A stretch of DNA of 64,000 nt, taken from Monoplex corrugatus (taxonomy: Eukaryota > Mollusca > Gastropoda > Littorinimorpha > Ranellidae). The notes below the pieces were generated by a model. The model did no database searches and had not been told where the DNA came from. It saw only the letters and a program-made list of their open reading frames with translations. Within the stretch, counting starts at the first letter, position 1. The number at the start of each line of letters is the position of its first letter. Positions 20,499 through 31,689 of the stretch are shown piece after piece. The position numbers were made by a program, and so were the translations under genes. The DNA is taken from the NCBI GenBank assembly GCA_030674185.1, contig CM060307.1, positions 51,582,699 to 51,646,698 of the forward strand, given 5' to 3'.

Positions 20499-20699
20499 AC
20501 CGACAGACGTCAACATTGCTAGGTTGTATTTTTAGAATGCAAACAGTGGACACAAGAATGGGCAGTGTCTGAAAGTAGAGGAAACAATTCCGTCTAAACC
20601 AACGGGTAATTGAAATTTTGAGAAATGTACACGAAAGAACCGGTTTCAGACACAAGAATTACCTAGCAGGACTTGATATGTGTGTATATCCATAGTGTA

Positions 20700-20810
20700 T
20701 TTATATATTATGGATATATGTGAATATATATATATATATATATACATATACACACACAAATATATGTCTCTGTGTGTGTATATATGAGTGTGTGTGTGTG
20801 TGTGTGTGGC
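20700..20810. repeat. TA and TG microsatellites
   Basis: (TA)n at about 20728-20745, ACACAC at 20750-20758 and (TG)n at about 20788-20808. A further (TG)n lies at 21137-21160. Confidence 0.9.
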
Positions 20811-21335
20811 GTGCGTGAGATAGGCAGAGAAATACAAACGGGAAGAGAGCACCGGAGTTCATTTTTGCAGTTAACGTCTTTTCATCTTTTCCTGAGTGGT
20901 AATACAATGGCTGTGCATGTCTGTGTGTACGAGGCATATTATTTTAATAGCATATTTCAGATATAAACTTAAAGCAAATGTTTTTATTCATTTTATATTT
21001 TTTTTATTTTACAATGAATTTATAGATTATTTCGAGTTCTGTATATATGTTTGGTTCAGTGAATATTTTAAATATGACGGCACAACTCTGTTTGGAGGCA
21101 AACGATAATGGTAGAACATTCAGCGCGTGCACGGTGTTGTGTGTGTGTGTGTGTGTGTGTTATCGACTAGAAAAGAAAATGGGGCGGTTTTTCAAACGAG
21201 TACTTAAATGAAAATAAACTGTACAAGTGCGCGTTAAGTAAAATGTTTTGACTCTTGAAAAGTATGCATGACAGTAGGTTCTCCATAAGAACAAACTGTT
21301 CATGACGGTGGGTTCTAAACATGTACAGTGTACCA

Positions 21336-21590
21336 GAAAAAAAAAAACACGAGAAAAGAATAAGAACGCGTATTTAATACAAGACAAGACAGGCGCAAAT
21401 TTTCGGCCAACTGGTCTTTGTCAAACGTAAAATCAAACACCAGATACCAAAATTTGGAAAGACACTTTCCTGCTGCTCTTTTGTGTTAATACGCGTTCTT
21501 ATTCTTTCTTCGTGTTTTTTTTTTGGTTCCTGTTTGCTTGAACGCAGGCAGTCACAATTGTTTTGGATCATGTACAATGTGTTTACACCG
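21336..21590. mobile_element. foldback element related to the 56-kb palindrome
   Basis: Arms of about 38-40 bp at 21336-21376 and 21486-21524 are inverted copies of each other (AAGAATAAGAACGCGTATT). Inside is GGCGCAAATTTTCGGCCAAC, also found in the palindrome at 56196-56680. The right flank TTTGGTTCCTGTTTGCTTG and GGCAGTC resemble that element's right flank too. Confidence 0.7.
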
Positions 21591-21746
21591 TACGTTTGAA
21601 AGTGGGCTGTGCTTGTTCTTTTGAAAATGAGTTTTTTAAACTGTACATTAACAGAACTGTTTGCATTTTGGCGTTTGAAATGGCTCTGCTGAAGAAAGTA
21701 TCCTAATGAAAAATAATGTACTTCAGAGTGGATTCAGAATCTTGAT

Positions 21747-22265
21747 TACCCCGTGGAGGCGCCGGGGACCCATTCAGTATAAATGGTATCCCCACTTTCT
21801 GGAAATTCTGTGCTAGAAATGTCCTTTTCTGTCACTCTTTGTTCTGCTTTCTTTGCTTTCTCTTTCTTCCCATCAATTTCTGCCTTGCTGATCCATTCAC
21901 ATGCATGTGTTCGATAAAACCTTACATACTTTCTCCAATAATTCATTGAGTGCATGTATTAGTGCATTTTTGGCTCTAGGGAAATATATGCGGAAACGAT
22001 TGAAGGTAATTTAGGCCCATTTTTATATTCATCTTAGTGTCCCTAGTTATGCTTGAATTTGTATTCAGATATTTTTTTTTTTAATCCCCTGTGCGATAAA
22101 CCTGAGTGGTCAACGCCAGGGGCATTTCCTTAGATTAGATTATGTGTGCGAATGCATTGATGTGTACTTTTCTTTCCCCCTTTTTTTCCCTGTTGAAGTA
22201 TTGTGTATTGAAACGGTGATAGCCCTGATATGACTATGCTGTCGGCTGGGCTGTAAACAAAAATT
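21747..22265 (+). mobile_element. 540-bp retroposon copy
   Basis: It runs from CCCCGTGGAGGCGCCGGGGA through TATAAATGGTATCCCC to GTCGGCTGGGCTGTAAAC. A second, 5'-truncated copy follows with almost no gap. Confidence 0.85.
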
Positions 22266-22510
22266 AATTGGGTACATGTATTGAGCGCATTTTTCGCTAT
22301 AAGGAAATGTGATGTGCAGAAGCAGTTGTAGGTGATTTTGGGCCCATTTTAGGGTTCTTGTGTTTAAACCTGTATTCAGATTTTTAACCCCCCCCCCCCC
22401 CACCTTTTTTTTTTTTTTTTTTCACTGAGGTATTGTGTACGTTTTGAGATGATTATAACCCTGTTTAGGCTCCAAGCAGTAGGGTGGACTTTAAAACAGA
22501 AATAATGAAA
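22262..22510 (+). mobile_element. 540-bp retroposon, 5'-truncated degenerate copy
   Basis: It starts at AATTGGGTACATGTATTGAG, which is ~215 bp into the family. It contains long C- and T-runs at about 22389-22423 and ends at GCAGTAGGGTGGACTTTAAA. Confidence 0.7.
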
Positions 22511-23104
22511 ATTGTACGGTGGTGGTTACCGTAGCTGTTTTTTTTTTTATTTGGGATGAAAGCTGTCCAATGGTGGTGGTGTTCATTTTTTAATTTTGCG
22601 TGAACATTGTTGTATGGTAGTGTTCATTACCACAGTTTAGTTTACATGAAAGGAAATGTACTGATTACCAGAGTTTTTTTTACTTAAACGTTTCGATGGC
22701 AATTGTATGGTAGCATTGCTTATAACAATACTTTAATTTCCGTTGTAGTGTAGCATTGATTATAACATACTTTAATTCCCAATTCCCGTTGTATGGTAAA
22801 TATCCGATGGCAATTTAACTTAGGAAGTACAGCGTTTTTGTGTTATTTTGATTGCTGTAACGTTTAAAGTGTGTCCGTGCGTGTTTTTTTTTTTTTTTGG
22901 GGGGGGGGGAGGTTACAGGCAGGGGTGTGTGTGTGTGTGTTAGGAATTTAATTTCGTGATTCTGTCAATTACTCTTAAAATCACATTTAATAGCTTGGTT
23001 TTAAGAGTAATCGACAAAATTAACGAAACACAAAACAACGCGGACACATGACCGCCGCCCGTATCCCAGTGTAACAACCCCCCTCCCCCCACCCTCCTTC
23101 AAAT
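22511..23104. other. no gene recognised; short repeats
   Basis: GTATGGTAGCATTGATTATAAC-like phrases recur at 22590-22800, suggesting a decayed tandem repeat. A T-run followed by a G-run lies at 22882-22912, then a TG stretch at 22925-22941. Confidence 0.45.
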
Positions 23105-23411
23105 CCATAACACACATTCTCCTCCGCACACGCATACACATGCACGCATACACAAACACGAGCACGCGCACATGCACACGAACACGCGTATGCACATGCA
23201 CATGCACAGAACACGCACATATTGCACATGCACATGAACACATGCACATACACACGAAAACACACACACACGAAAACACGCACACACGAAAACACGCACA
23301 TGCAAAACGAACACATACGAGCACATATACAACACTCATAAACACACACACACACAACTCACTCACTCACTCACTCACACACACACACACACAACACACA
23401 CACACACACAC

Positions 23412-23484
<73 letters not shown>

Positions 23485-23512
23485 GTCCACTCATACACAC
23501 ACACTCAAATAC
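23105..23512. repeat. AC-rich microsatellite
   Basis: Imperfect CACA/CACG/CATG repeats (23105-23350) lead into an almost pure (AC)n array with (ACTC) interruptions (23340-23482). All ORFs here are repeat artefacts. Confidence 0.95.
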
Positions 23513-23768
23513 ACAGAAACGCTTAATATTTTAATATCCATATAGATCTATGATATACAATGTTTTTAGTCGTATGTAATGTGGGCATTGGAATTGTCAG
23601 GCGAGTCGTGGAATGATTGGAGTCCAACATGTCAGAACGGCATGACAAGTCCATGTTACTGTCATACAGTGATGTACAGCTATGTCTCCCTCAATACACC
23701 GTTTTTTTCCTGACAATGAGGGGGTCATGATTTATGTCTGCACTCTATTCCCGAAAGTTTTTTTTTCT

Positions 23769-24045
23769 AGGGAGGTGAGATATGCAGAAGCAGTTTTAGG
23801 TAATTTATGCCCGTTTTGTGTCCTAAGGTATGCTTAAATTACTATTCAGGTGTTTTTTTTTAAATCCCTTGTGCGGTAAATTGGACGGAGTGGTCAACGC
23901 CAGGGGCATGTCCTTAGATTGTGTGCGGATGCATTGATATGTTGATTTAATTTTTTCTTTTGGAGTATTTTGAATGTTTTGGAACGGTTATAGCCCTGAT
24001 ATGGCTCTATGCAGTCGGCTGGGCTTTTAACAGAAACAGTAACAA
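23769..24045 (+). mobile_element. 540-bp retroposon, 5'-truncated copy
   Basis: Homology begins at CTAGGGAGGTGAGATATGC and ends GCAGTCGGCTGGGCTTTTAA plus CAGAAACAGTAAC. The first ~260 bp of the family are absent. Confidence 0.8.
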
Positions 24046-24440
24046 TGCCTGTACATTTCGTATGGCTGTTTTTTTCTGACATTTCAAATGTATTTTCGAT
24101 TTTGTTTTTGTTTGAAATGCCTGTATTTGACGTTTTGGAAATATGCCTGTTTATGACATCTATATGCTTGTATCCCTCTTATTTTTTTTAATATACGTAA
24201 TTTTTTTAACCTGCCTGTTAATTTTTTTAAAGAATGTGCCTGCATTTCTGACTTGATGAATATGCTTGCATTTCTTTTTCAATATGCTTGTACTTCATGT
24301 TTTCACATTCCCAGTTTTTGTTTTTTGTTTTTTTATTATGCCTGTATTTTGAAAATTTTATATGCCGGCATTTTGATTTTTATATACCTGTTGACCTTTT
24401 ACAAGCCTTATTTCCCCATGTATGCGTGTATTTCTGAGTG
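24046..24440. repeat. degenerate TATGCCTGTATTT tandem repeat
   Basis: ATGCCTGTATTT/ATGCTTGTA/GTGCCTGCATTT-type phrases recur about ten times at irregular 25-45-bp spacing. The same phrase begins each ~1-kb unit downstream, so this may be the decayed start of that array. Confidence 0.55.
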
Positions 24441-25500
24441 TATTGTATGGCTGTATTTCGTCAGTTATGGGTAATTTATAGAAGCTATTTTTATGACAGT
24501 ATTTCTAAAAGCTGTAATGAAGCGACTTTGTCAAGTGAAAAAATTGTACTGCATTTTCTAACTCTTTAAAGAACCTTTTCAAGATAACATGCAATTTTCA
24601 CGTTTTTACAAGATATTTCAGTTTGTATGACCATACGTATGGGAAACATGTTTAAATAAATTGAGACTCATATGGATTGTTTCCAATTGTCTTTCTAATC
24701 ATTTGACACCCACACCCTATCCACCAATTGCAAAATCTTAACTTTCTAACTCACCCTGTTCACAGCTTCCTGCAAGAAGCTGGTGGATAGGTGAGGGAGT
24801 CAAAAGGTTAAGTTTTTGCTTTGCTAGCATGGTGGACAGGCGGTGGTAGTCAAAGGGTTAAACGTGGAGTATTATCATGGGATTTTTTTTTATATCGAAA
24901 CTTGAAAGGATGGTTGTACGTTTTTTTTTTTTCTGTTTTTTTTCAAATTGTATTTTTAATTAAACGTTGATTTGTAGTGTGTTGTTGGCCATGATAATGC
25001 TCTAGATGTCGGCTGTGCTGTAAGCAGTTTGCATTTTCCTGCCCTTTGCAATTTAAGGAAAACATGTTTCCCTCTGTTGCGGAGTGTGTTGTGTGTGTCT
25101 GGTATGTGTGCGCGTGTGTTTATATTGTGTGTGCGCATGTGTGGTGCGTGTGTGTGTGTAAGACAATGTGAGGTGTGTGCTTTTTTGGTTTTGTTTTGTT
25201 CTGGTTTTTTTTTTTTGCGGGGGAGGGGTGGCGGTTATAGTGGGATATTGACGGTGGTTATGTCTCCTAATTGTGGTTTTGTGTTACGCATGTTTTCGTC
25301 GTGGTAGGTTTTTTTTCCATGGGTGTGGTGGGGTATGGCGGATAAACTGTAAAGGTCAGTTGGCCTTGTGGGTGGTGGTGGGTGAGTACGCTGTGTGTGC
25401 GTTTTCTAATGAAGGCTCTATTTGTGTCCTTGTGGATGTACGGTTGGGTGGTAAAGACATTGCTGTTGATTTAAAATGTAATCGTTAAAGAATAAACAGT
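24441..25500 (+). repeat. ~1-kb tandem unit 1 of 5
   Basis: Ordered landmarks shared by all units: GTATTTCGTCAATTATGGG; TGTCAAGTGAAAAATTC; a MITE; ACTTGAAAGGATGGTTGTAC; GGCCATGATAATG; AAGGAAAACAT then a TG microsatellite; a G-run; GTGGGATATGGACGG; TGCATGTTTTCGTCGTGG; CAGTTGGCCTTG; and ATTCGTTAAAGAATAAA. Unit 1 has all of these with substitutions. Confidence 0.85.
24697..24861 (+). mobile_element. TTAA-type MITE inside unit 1
   Basis: Its left end is degenerate (TAATCATTTGACACC), the hairpin tip is GCTTCCTGCAAGAAGC, and the right end is GTAGTCAAAGGGTTAA. It sits at the same position as the MITEs in the other four units. Confidence 0.8.
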
Positions 25501-26454
25501 AATTACTTTATCGTGTGCCTGTATTTCGTCAATTATGGGTTATTTATGAAGCTATTCGTATAACCGTATTTCTTTTTTTGTTTGTTTGTTTGTTGCTTTT
25601 TTCCATTCTTTTTACCCCTTTGGCTCCTACACCACAACATCCACCAATTGCAAAAACTATCCCTTTGACTCCCCCACCCTACCCACCAGCTTCCTGCAGG
25701 AAGCTGGAGGTTAGGGTGAGGGAGTCAAAGGGTTAAGTTTTTGCTTTGCTAGCATGGTTGACAATGTAGGATGCTGGACAGGCGGTGGTAGTCAAAGGGC
25801 TAAACGTGAAATGTTGTAGGAATTTTTTTAAAAACAATTCAAAACTTGAAAGGATGGTTGTACGATTTTTCCCATTGTTTTTAAAGGTGAGTTCGTTTGT
25901 AGTGTGCTGTTGGCCATGATAATGTTAATTCTAGGTGTCGGCCGAGTTATAAGCAATATGAAACTCTTAACTGCATTATCCTGCCTTTTGGAATTCAAGG
26001 AAAACATTTTACCCTCTGTTGTGGTGTGTTTAGTTGTGTGTGTGTTTGGTTGTGTGTGTGTGTGTGTGTATAATTGTCTTGGTATGTATGTGTGTGGTGC
26101 GTGTGTGTGTGTTTGTGTGAGTGTGTAAGACAATTTGCGATGTTTGCTTTTTTGTTGTACTTTGCTTTTGTTTTTTTTTTGTTTTTTTGGGGGGGAGGGG
26201 GCGGTTGTTGTAGTGGGAGATGGACGGCGGTTATGTGTCCCAGTTGTGGTTTCTGTGTATGCATGTTTTAAGTCGTAGTTTTTTTTTCATGGGTGTGGTG
26301 GGGTATGTGGATGTTTCAAGTCAGTTGGCCTTGGGGGTGGGATGGGTGAATACGCTGTGTGTGCATTTTCTAATGAAGGCCGTGTTGTGGATGTCCGGTT
26401 GTGTGGTAAAGACAGATTGCTGTTGATTTGAAATTCGTTAAAGAATAAATAGTG
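25501..26454 (+). repeat. ~1-kb tandem unit 2 of 5
   Basis: It has the same landmark order as unit 1. The segment between GTATTTCTTTT and the MITE is deleted, so the TGTCAAGTGAAAAATTC block is missing. The G-run is at 26190-26205. Confidence 0.85.
25612..25804 (+). mobile_element. TTAA-type MITE inside unit 2
   Basis: A well-preserved inner palindrome (CCCTTTGACTCCC ... GGGAGTCAAAGGGTTAA) surrounds GCTTCCTGCAGGAAGC. The outer ends are TTTACCCCTTTGGCTCC and GTCAAAGGGCTAA. Confidence 0.85.
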
Positions 26455-26721
26455 ATGATTACTTTATCGTTTACCTGTATTTCGCCAATTATGGGTTATT
26501 TATGCTTATTTTATAACCGTATTTCTGAAAGTTGTAATGAAGCCCCTTTTGTCAAGTGAAAAATTCGTACTGCATTTTCTAACATTCTTTAAACGAACGT
26601 TTAAAATATATCATGCAATTTTTCACATTTTTACAAGGTATAATGGGATTTCACCTGGTATAACCATACGTATATGAAAATGTTTAAATTGAGACTTGGA
26701 AGGATTTTTGTGTGTCTGTTT

Positions 26722-27075
26722 AACCCTTGGACTTCCGCACCCTATCCACCAATTGCAAAATCTTCTGCCTTTGACTCCCTCACCCTATGCACCTGTCCTT
26801 AGATTATGTGCGCGAATGCATTGATATGTGTACTTAATTTTCTTTTTTTTTTTTCCTGTTGAGGTTTTGTGTGTTTTGAAGTGATTATAGCCCTGATATG
26901 GCTGAGCAGTTGGCTGGGCTTTAAACAATAAAAGAAAAGAAACCCTATGCATCAGCTTCCTGCAGGAAGCTGGAGGTTAGGGTGAGTGAGTCAAAGGGTT
27001 AAGTTTTTGCTTTGCTAGCATGGTTGACAATGTAGGATGCTGGTGGACAGGCGGTGGTAGTCAAAGAGTTGAACG
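26722..27075 (+). mobile_element. TTAA-type MITE inside unit 3, split by a retroposon
   Basis: The left part (26722-26791) ends within CACCCTATGCA. The right part (26942-27075) resumes at ACCCTATGCATCAGCTTCC and ends AGTCAAAGAGTTGAAC. Removing the insertion restores the inner palindrome. Confidence 0.85.
26792..26941 (+). mobile_element. 540-bp retroposon, 5'-truncated, with 10-bp TSD
   Basis: ACCCTATGCA is duplicated at 26782-26791 and 26942-26951. The insert starts within the family at TGTCCTTAGATTATGTGCGC and ends TTGGCTGGGCTTTAAACAAT plus AAAAGAAAAGA. This is direct evidence of 5'-truncating retroposition. It is absent from the other four units, so it came after the tandem duplication. 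Confidence 0.9.
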
Positions 27076-27589
27076 TGGAATGTTGTGGGAATTTTTTAAA
27101 AAACAAATTGAAACAAAGGATGGTTGTACGATTTTTTTTTCCTTTTTTTTTTAATTAAAGGTGAGTTCGTTTGTAGTGTGCTGTTGGCCATGATAATGTT
27201 AATTCTAGGTGTCGGCCGTGTTATAAGCAATATGAAACTCTTAACTGCATTATCCTGCCTTTTGGAATTTAAGGAAAACATTTACCCTCTGGTGTGTGTG
27301 TGTGTGTGTGTTTATTGTGTGTGGTGTGCGTTGTTGTGTGTTTGGTTGGGTGTGTGTGTGTTTGGTTGTGTATCTGTTTATATTGTGTGTGTCTGGTATG
27401 CGTGTGTGTGTGTGTGGTGCGTGTTTGTGTGTGTGTGTGGTGCGTGTTTGTGTGTGTGTAATTGTTCTGTTTATTGTGGGGTGGTGTGTTGTGATGTGGT
27501 GCAATTTGAGATGTGTGTGCTTTTTTGTTGTATTTTTTTTTTTTTTTTTGGGGGGGCGGTTGTTATAGTGGATATGGACGGCAGTTAGT

Positions 27590-28732
27590 GTCCTAGTTAT
27601 GGTTTCTGTGTCCTAGTTATGGTTTCTGTGTCCTAGTTATGGTTTGTGTCCTAGTTATGGTTTCTGTGTCCTAGTTATGGTTTGTGTCCTAGTTATGGTT
27701 TCTGTGTCCTAGTTATGGTTTGTCCTAATTATGGTTTGTGTCCTAGTTATGGTTTCTGTGTCCTAGTTATGGTTTGTGTCCTAGTTATGGTTTGTGTCCT
27801 AGTTATGGTTTCTGTGTCCTAGTTATGGTTTCTGTGTCCTAGTTATGGTTTCTGTGTCCTAGTTATGGTTTGTGTCCTAGTTATGGTTTGTGTCCTAGTT
27901 ATGGTTTCTGTGTCCTAGTTATGGTTTCTGTGTCCTAGTTATGGTTTCTGTGTCCTAGTTATGGTTTCTGTGTCCTAGTTATGGTTTCTGTGTCCTAGTT
28001 ATGGTTTCTGTGTCCTAGTTATGGTTTCTGTGTCCTAGTTATGGTTTGTGTCCTAGTTATGGTTTGTGTCCTAGTTATGGTTTGTGTCCTAGTTATGGTT
28101 TGTGTCCTAGTTATGGTTTGTGTCCTAGTTATGGTTTGTGTCCTAGTTATGGTTTGTGTGTCCTAGTTATGGTTTGTGTGTCCTAGTTATGGTTTGTGTG
28201 TCCTAGTTATGGTTTGTGTGTCCTAGTTATGGTTTGTGTGGTCCTAGTTATGGTTTGTGTGTCCTAGTTATGGTTTGTGTGTCCTAGTTATGGTTTGTGT
28301 GTCCTAGTTATGGTTTGTGTGTCCTAGTTATGGTTTGTGTGTCCTAGTTATGGTTTGTGTCCTAGTTATGGTTTGTGTCCTAGTTATGGTTTGTGTGTCC
28401 TAGTTATGGTTTGTGTGTCCTAGTTATGGTTTGTGTGTCCTAGTTATGGTTTCTGTGTCCTAGTTATGGTTTGTGTCCTAGTTATGGTTTGTGTGTCCTA
28501 GTTATGGTTTGTGTGTCCTAGTTATGGTTTGTGTGTCCTAGTTATGGTTTGTGTGTCCTAGTTATGGTTTGTGTGTCCTAGTTATGGTTTGTGTGTCCTA
28601 GTTATGGTTTCTGTGTCCTAGTTATGGTTTCTGTGTCCTAGTTATGGTGTTTGTGTCCTAGTTATGGTTTGTGTCCTAGTTATGGTTTGTGTCCTAGTTA
28701 TGGTTTCTGTGTCCTAGTTATGGTTTCTGTGT
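27590..28732. repeat. 18-20-bp minisatellite, about 60 copies
   Basis: The unit is TCCTAGTTATGGTTTGTG, with TTTCTGTG and TTTGTGTG forms. Runs of the same form are adjacent, indicating local expansion. It begins and ends inside unit 3 at the position where the other units have one copy. Confidence 0.97.
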
Positions 28733-28948
28733 ATGCATGCTCTCGTCGTGGTAGTTCGTTTGCTTTCATGGGTGTGGTGGGGTATGGCGGATGTTTGTCA
28801 GTTGGCCTTGGGGGTGGTGGTGGGTGAGTACGCTGTGTGTGCATTTTCTGATGAAGGCCGTGCTGTGTGTGCTTGTGGATGTACGGTTGTGTGGCAAAGA
28901 CAGATGGCTGTTGATTTGAAATTTATTCGTTAAAGAATAAATAGTATT

Positions 28949-30024
28949 ACTTTATCGTGTGCCTGTATTTTGTCAATTATGGGTTATTTCTGAAGCTGTT
29001 TTTATGACTTATATCTGAAAGTTGTAATAAAGCTCCTTTTGTCAAGTGAAAAATTCGTACTGCATTTTCTGACACTCTTCAAAAACCTTTTCAAGATATG
29101 CAATTTTCACATTTTTACAAGGTATAATGGGATTTCACCTGGTATGACCATACGTATGTGAAAATGTTTAGACTTGGAAGGATTTTTGTGTGTGTTTAAC
29201 CGTTTGGCTCCCGCACCCTATCCACCAATTGCAAAATCTTATGCCTTTTGACTCCCTCACCCTATGCACCAGCTTCCTGCAGGAAGCTGGAGGTTATGGT
29301 GACGGAGTCAGAGTTAAGTTTTTCCTTAATTAGCATGGTTGACAAAGGATTCTGGTGGACAAGCGGTGGCAGTCAAAGGGTTAAACGTGGAGTATTATGG
29401 GACTTTTTTTTTTAAATCGAAACTTGAAGGGTTGGTTGACGTTTTTTTTTTCGTTTTTTTTCTTTGTCTTTTAATTAAATGTTAATTTGTACTGTGATGT
29501 TGTATATGATAAAGTTCTAGATGATGGCGATATGAAATGCTAAGTGCATTTTCCTGCCTTTTGCAATTCAAGGAAAACATTTTACCCTCTGTTGCGGTGT
29601 GTGCGCGCGCGTGTGTGTGTGTCTAGATATTGTCTGGTATGTGTGCGCTCGCGCGTGTGTATGGTGCGTGCGTGTATGTGTGGTGTGTTTAAGACGATTT
29701 GAGTTTGTTTTGGGTTTTTTTTTGGGGGGGAGGGGTGTTATTAGTGGGATATGGACGGCGGTTATGTATTAGCTTTGTGGTTTCTGTGCATGCATGTTTT
29801 CGTCGTGGTAGGCGTTTTTTTTGTTGTTGTTTGTTTTGTTTCGTGGGTTTGGTGGGGTATGGCGGATGTTTAGGTCAGTTGGCCTTGGTTGTGGTGGTTG
29901 GCGAGTTTGCTGTGTATGAATTTTCTAATGAAGGCTCTGTTGTGTGTGATTGTGGATGAACGGTTGTGTGGTAAAGACAGTTTGCTGTTGATTTAAAATT
30001 TATTCGTTAAAACATGAATAATAA
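28949..30024 (+). repeat. ~1-kb tandem unit 4 of 5
   Basis: Full landmark order with a MITE at 29196-29384, an imperfect TG/CG microsatellite near 29597-29690 and a G-run at about 29724. Confidence 0.85.
29196..29384 (+). mobile_element. TTAA-type MITE inside unit 4
   Basis: TTAACCGTTTGGCTCCC at the left and GGCAGTCAAAGGGTTAA at the right. The inner palindrome around GCTTCCTGCAGGAAGC is present, with a partly decayed right inner arm. Confidence 0.85.
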
Positions 30025-31165
30025 TTTTGTGTGCTTGTATTTCGTCAATTATGGGTTATTTATGAAGCTTTTTATATGACCGTATTTCTGTAAGTCGTAA
30101 TGAAGCTCCTTTTGTCAAGTGAAAAATTCGTACTGCATTTTCTAACACTCTTTAAGAAAAAGTTTTTACAAGGTATAATGGGATTTCACCTGGTATGACC
30201 ATACGTATGTGAAAATGTTTAAATTGAGACTTGGAAGGATTGTTCCGTTTTTTTGTTTTGTTTTTGTTTTGTTTTTTGTTTTTCAATTCTCTTTAACCCT
30301 TTGACTCCCGCACCATATCCACCAATTGCAAAAACGTATCTCTGACTCCAGCATGGTTGATGCAGGATTCTGGTGTACATGGTGTGGTAGTCAAAGGGTT
30401 AATTGGAGTGTACTGGGGATTTTCTTTAAAACTTGAAACGATGGTTGTACGTTTTTTCCCCCCATTTTTTAAAAATCAAACGTTAGGTAATATGTAGTGT
30501 GCTGATGACCATAATATATTCTAGATGTCTGCTGTGCTATAAGTAATATGAAACTCTAAATGCATTTTCCAGCCTTTTGCAATTCAAGGAAAACATTTTA
30601 CCGTCTGTTGCAGAGTGTGTGATTGTGTATGTTTATATTGTGTGTGCGCACGCGCGCATGTGTGTAGTGCGTGTGTGTGTGTGTGTGTAAGACGATTTGC
30701 GAGGAGTGCTTTGTTTTGTTTTTTGTTTTATGTTTGCATGTATGTGTGGTGCGGTGCGTGTATCTGTATTGTGTCTGGTATGTGTGTGTGTGGGTGCGTG
30801 TGTGTGTGTGTAAGACAATGTGCGAGGTGTGCTTTTTTGTATTTTGATTTTTTTTTGGGGGGGGGGGGAGGGGGCGGTTATAGTGGGATATGGACGGCGA
30901 TTGTGTCATAATATTGTGGTTTCTGTGTATGCATGTTTTCGTCGCGGTAGTTTGGTTTGTTTTGGGGATTTTTTTTTTTGGGGGGGGGGGGATGCGGTGG
31001 GGTATAGCGGATGTTTAGGTCGGTTGGCCTTGGGGGTGGTGGTGGGTGAGTGCGCCGTGTGCATTTTCTAATGAAGGCTATATTGCGTGTGCTTGTGGAT
31101 GTACGGTCGTGTGGTAAAGACTGATATAACATTTATTCGTTAAATAATAAATAAAATGCCTTTTG
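30025..31165 (+). repeat. ~1-kb tandem unit 5 of 5
   Basis: Full landmark order with two G-runs (30857-30874 and 30980-30990) and an enlarged TG region that is itself partly duplicated (30615-30815). It ends at ATTTATTCGTTAAATAATAA, immediately before the next retroposon. Confidence 0.85.
30293..30402 (+). mobile_element. TTAA-type MITE inside unit 5, centre deleted
   Basis: Both outer ends are intact (TTAACCCTTTGACTCCC and GTAGTCAAAGGGTTAA). The inner palindrome is missing, leaving 110 bp. Deletion of a hairpin centre is a common fate of perfect palindromes. Confidence 0.85.
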
Positions 31166-31167
31166 AC

Positions 31168-31665
31168 GATTCTGGGGGTTCCTCTCTGTATAAATAGTAT
31201 CCCCACCCTTTTGAAAATTTTGTGCTAGAAATTTCTACTTTTCTGTTACTGTTTATTTCTTCCTTCTTTGCTTTGTTTCATTTTGAACTATAACTTACTG
31301 CCTTGCTGGTCCATTTACCTATACGTATTTGATATTGTCTTGTGTATTTTATCTTAGGATCGATTATTGGGTACATGTACTAAGTGCGTTTGTTTGGGTA
31401 TGGGGAAATGAGAGATGCGGAAGCAATTTCAAGTAGTTTAGGCCCGTTTTTTTAGTGTCCTTATAGTTTCTATTTGCATTCAGGTATGTTTTTTAAAATC
31501 CCTGTGCGATAAATTGGACTGGGTGGTCAACGCCAGGGGCATCTATGATTGTGTGTGCGAATGCATTGTGTACTTTTCTTTTCTGTTAAAGTACTGTTTT
31601 GAAATGGTTATAGCCCTGATATGGCCCTACGCAGTCGGCTGGGTTTAAACAGAAATACAGTGTCG
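31168..31665 (+). mobile_element. 540-bp retroposon copy
   Basis: GGGGGTTCCTCTCTGTATAA and ATAGTATCCCCACC at the 5' end; GCAGTCGGCTGGGTTTAAAC at the 3' end. Confidence 0.85.
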
Positions 31666-31689
31666 GGAATAAACTGTACGTGTTCTATA

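Larger units (their letters stand above)
26455..28948 (+). repeat. ~1-kb tandem unit 3 of 5, expanded to ~2.5 kb
   Basis: It has the same landmarks, with two additions: a 150-bp retroposon fragment in the MITE (26792-26941), and an 18-20-bp minisatellite (27590-28732) that replaces the single CCTAGTTATGGTTTCTGTG found in the other units. Confidence 0.85.

Noticed and set aside
23001..23526. ORFs over 100 codons rich in Cys/Val or His/Thr, here and at 33.4, 45.3, 50.3, 51.3 and 54.9 kb
   Set aside because: They read through AC/TG microsatellites on one strand or the other.
24956..31132. Peptide phrases such as QLALGVVVGEYAVCAFSNEG recurring in the tandem units
   Set aside because: They recur because the DNA units are duplicates; frames break by indels in most units and no start or domain is shared.
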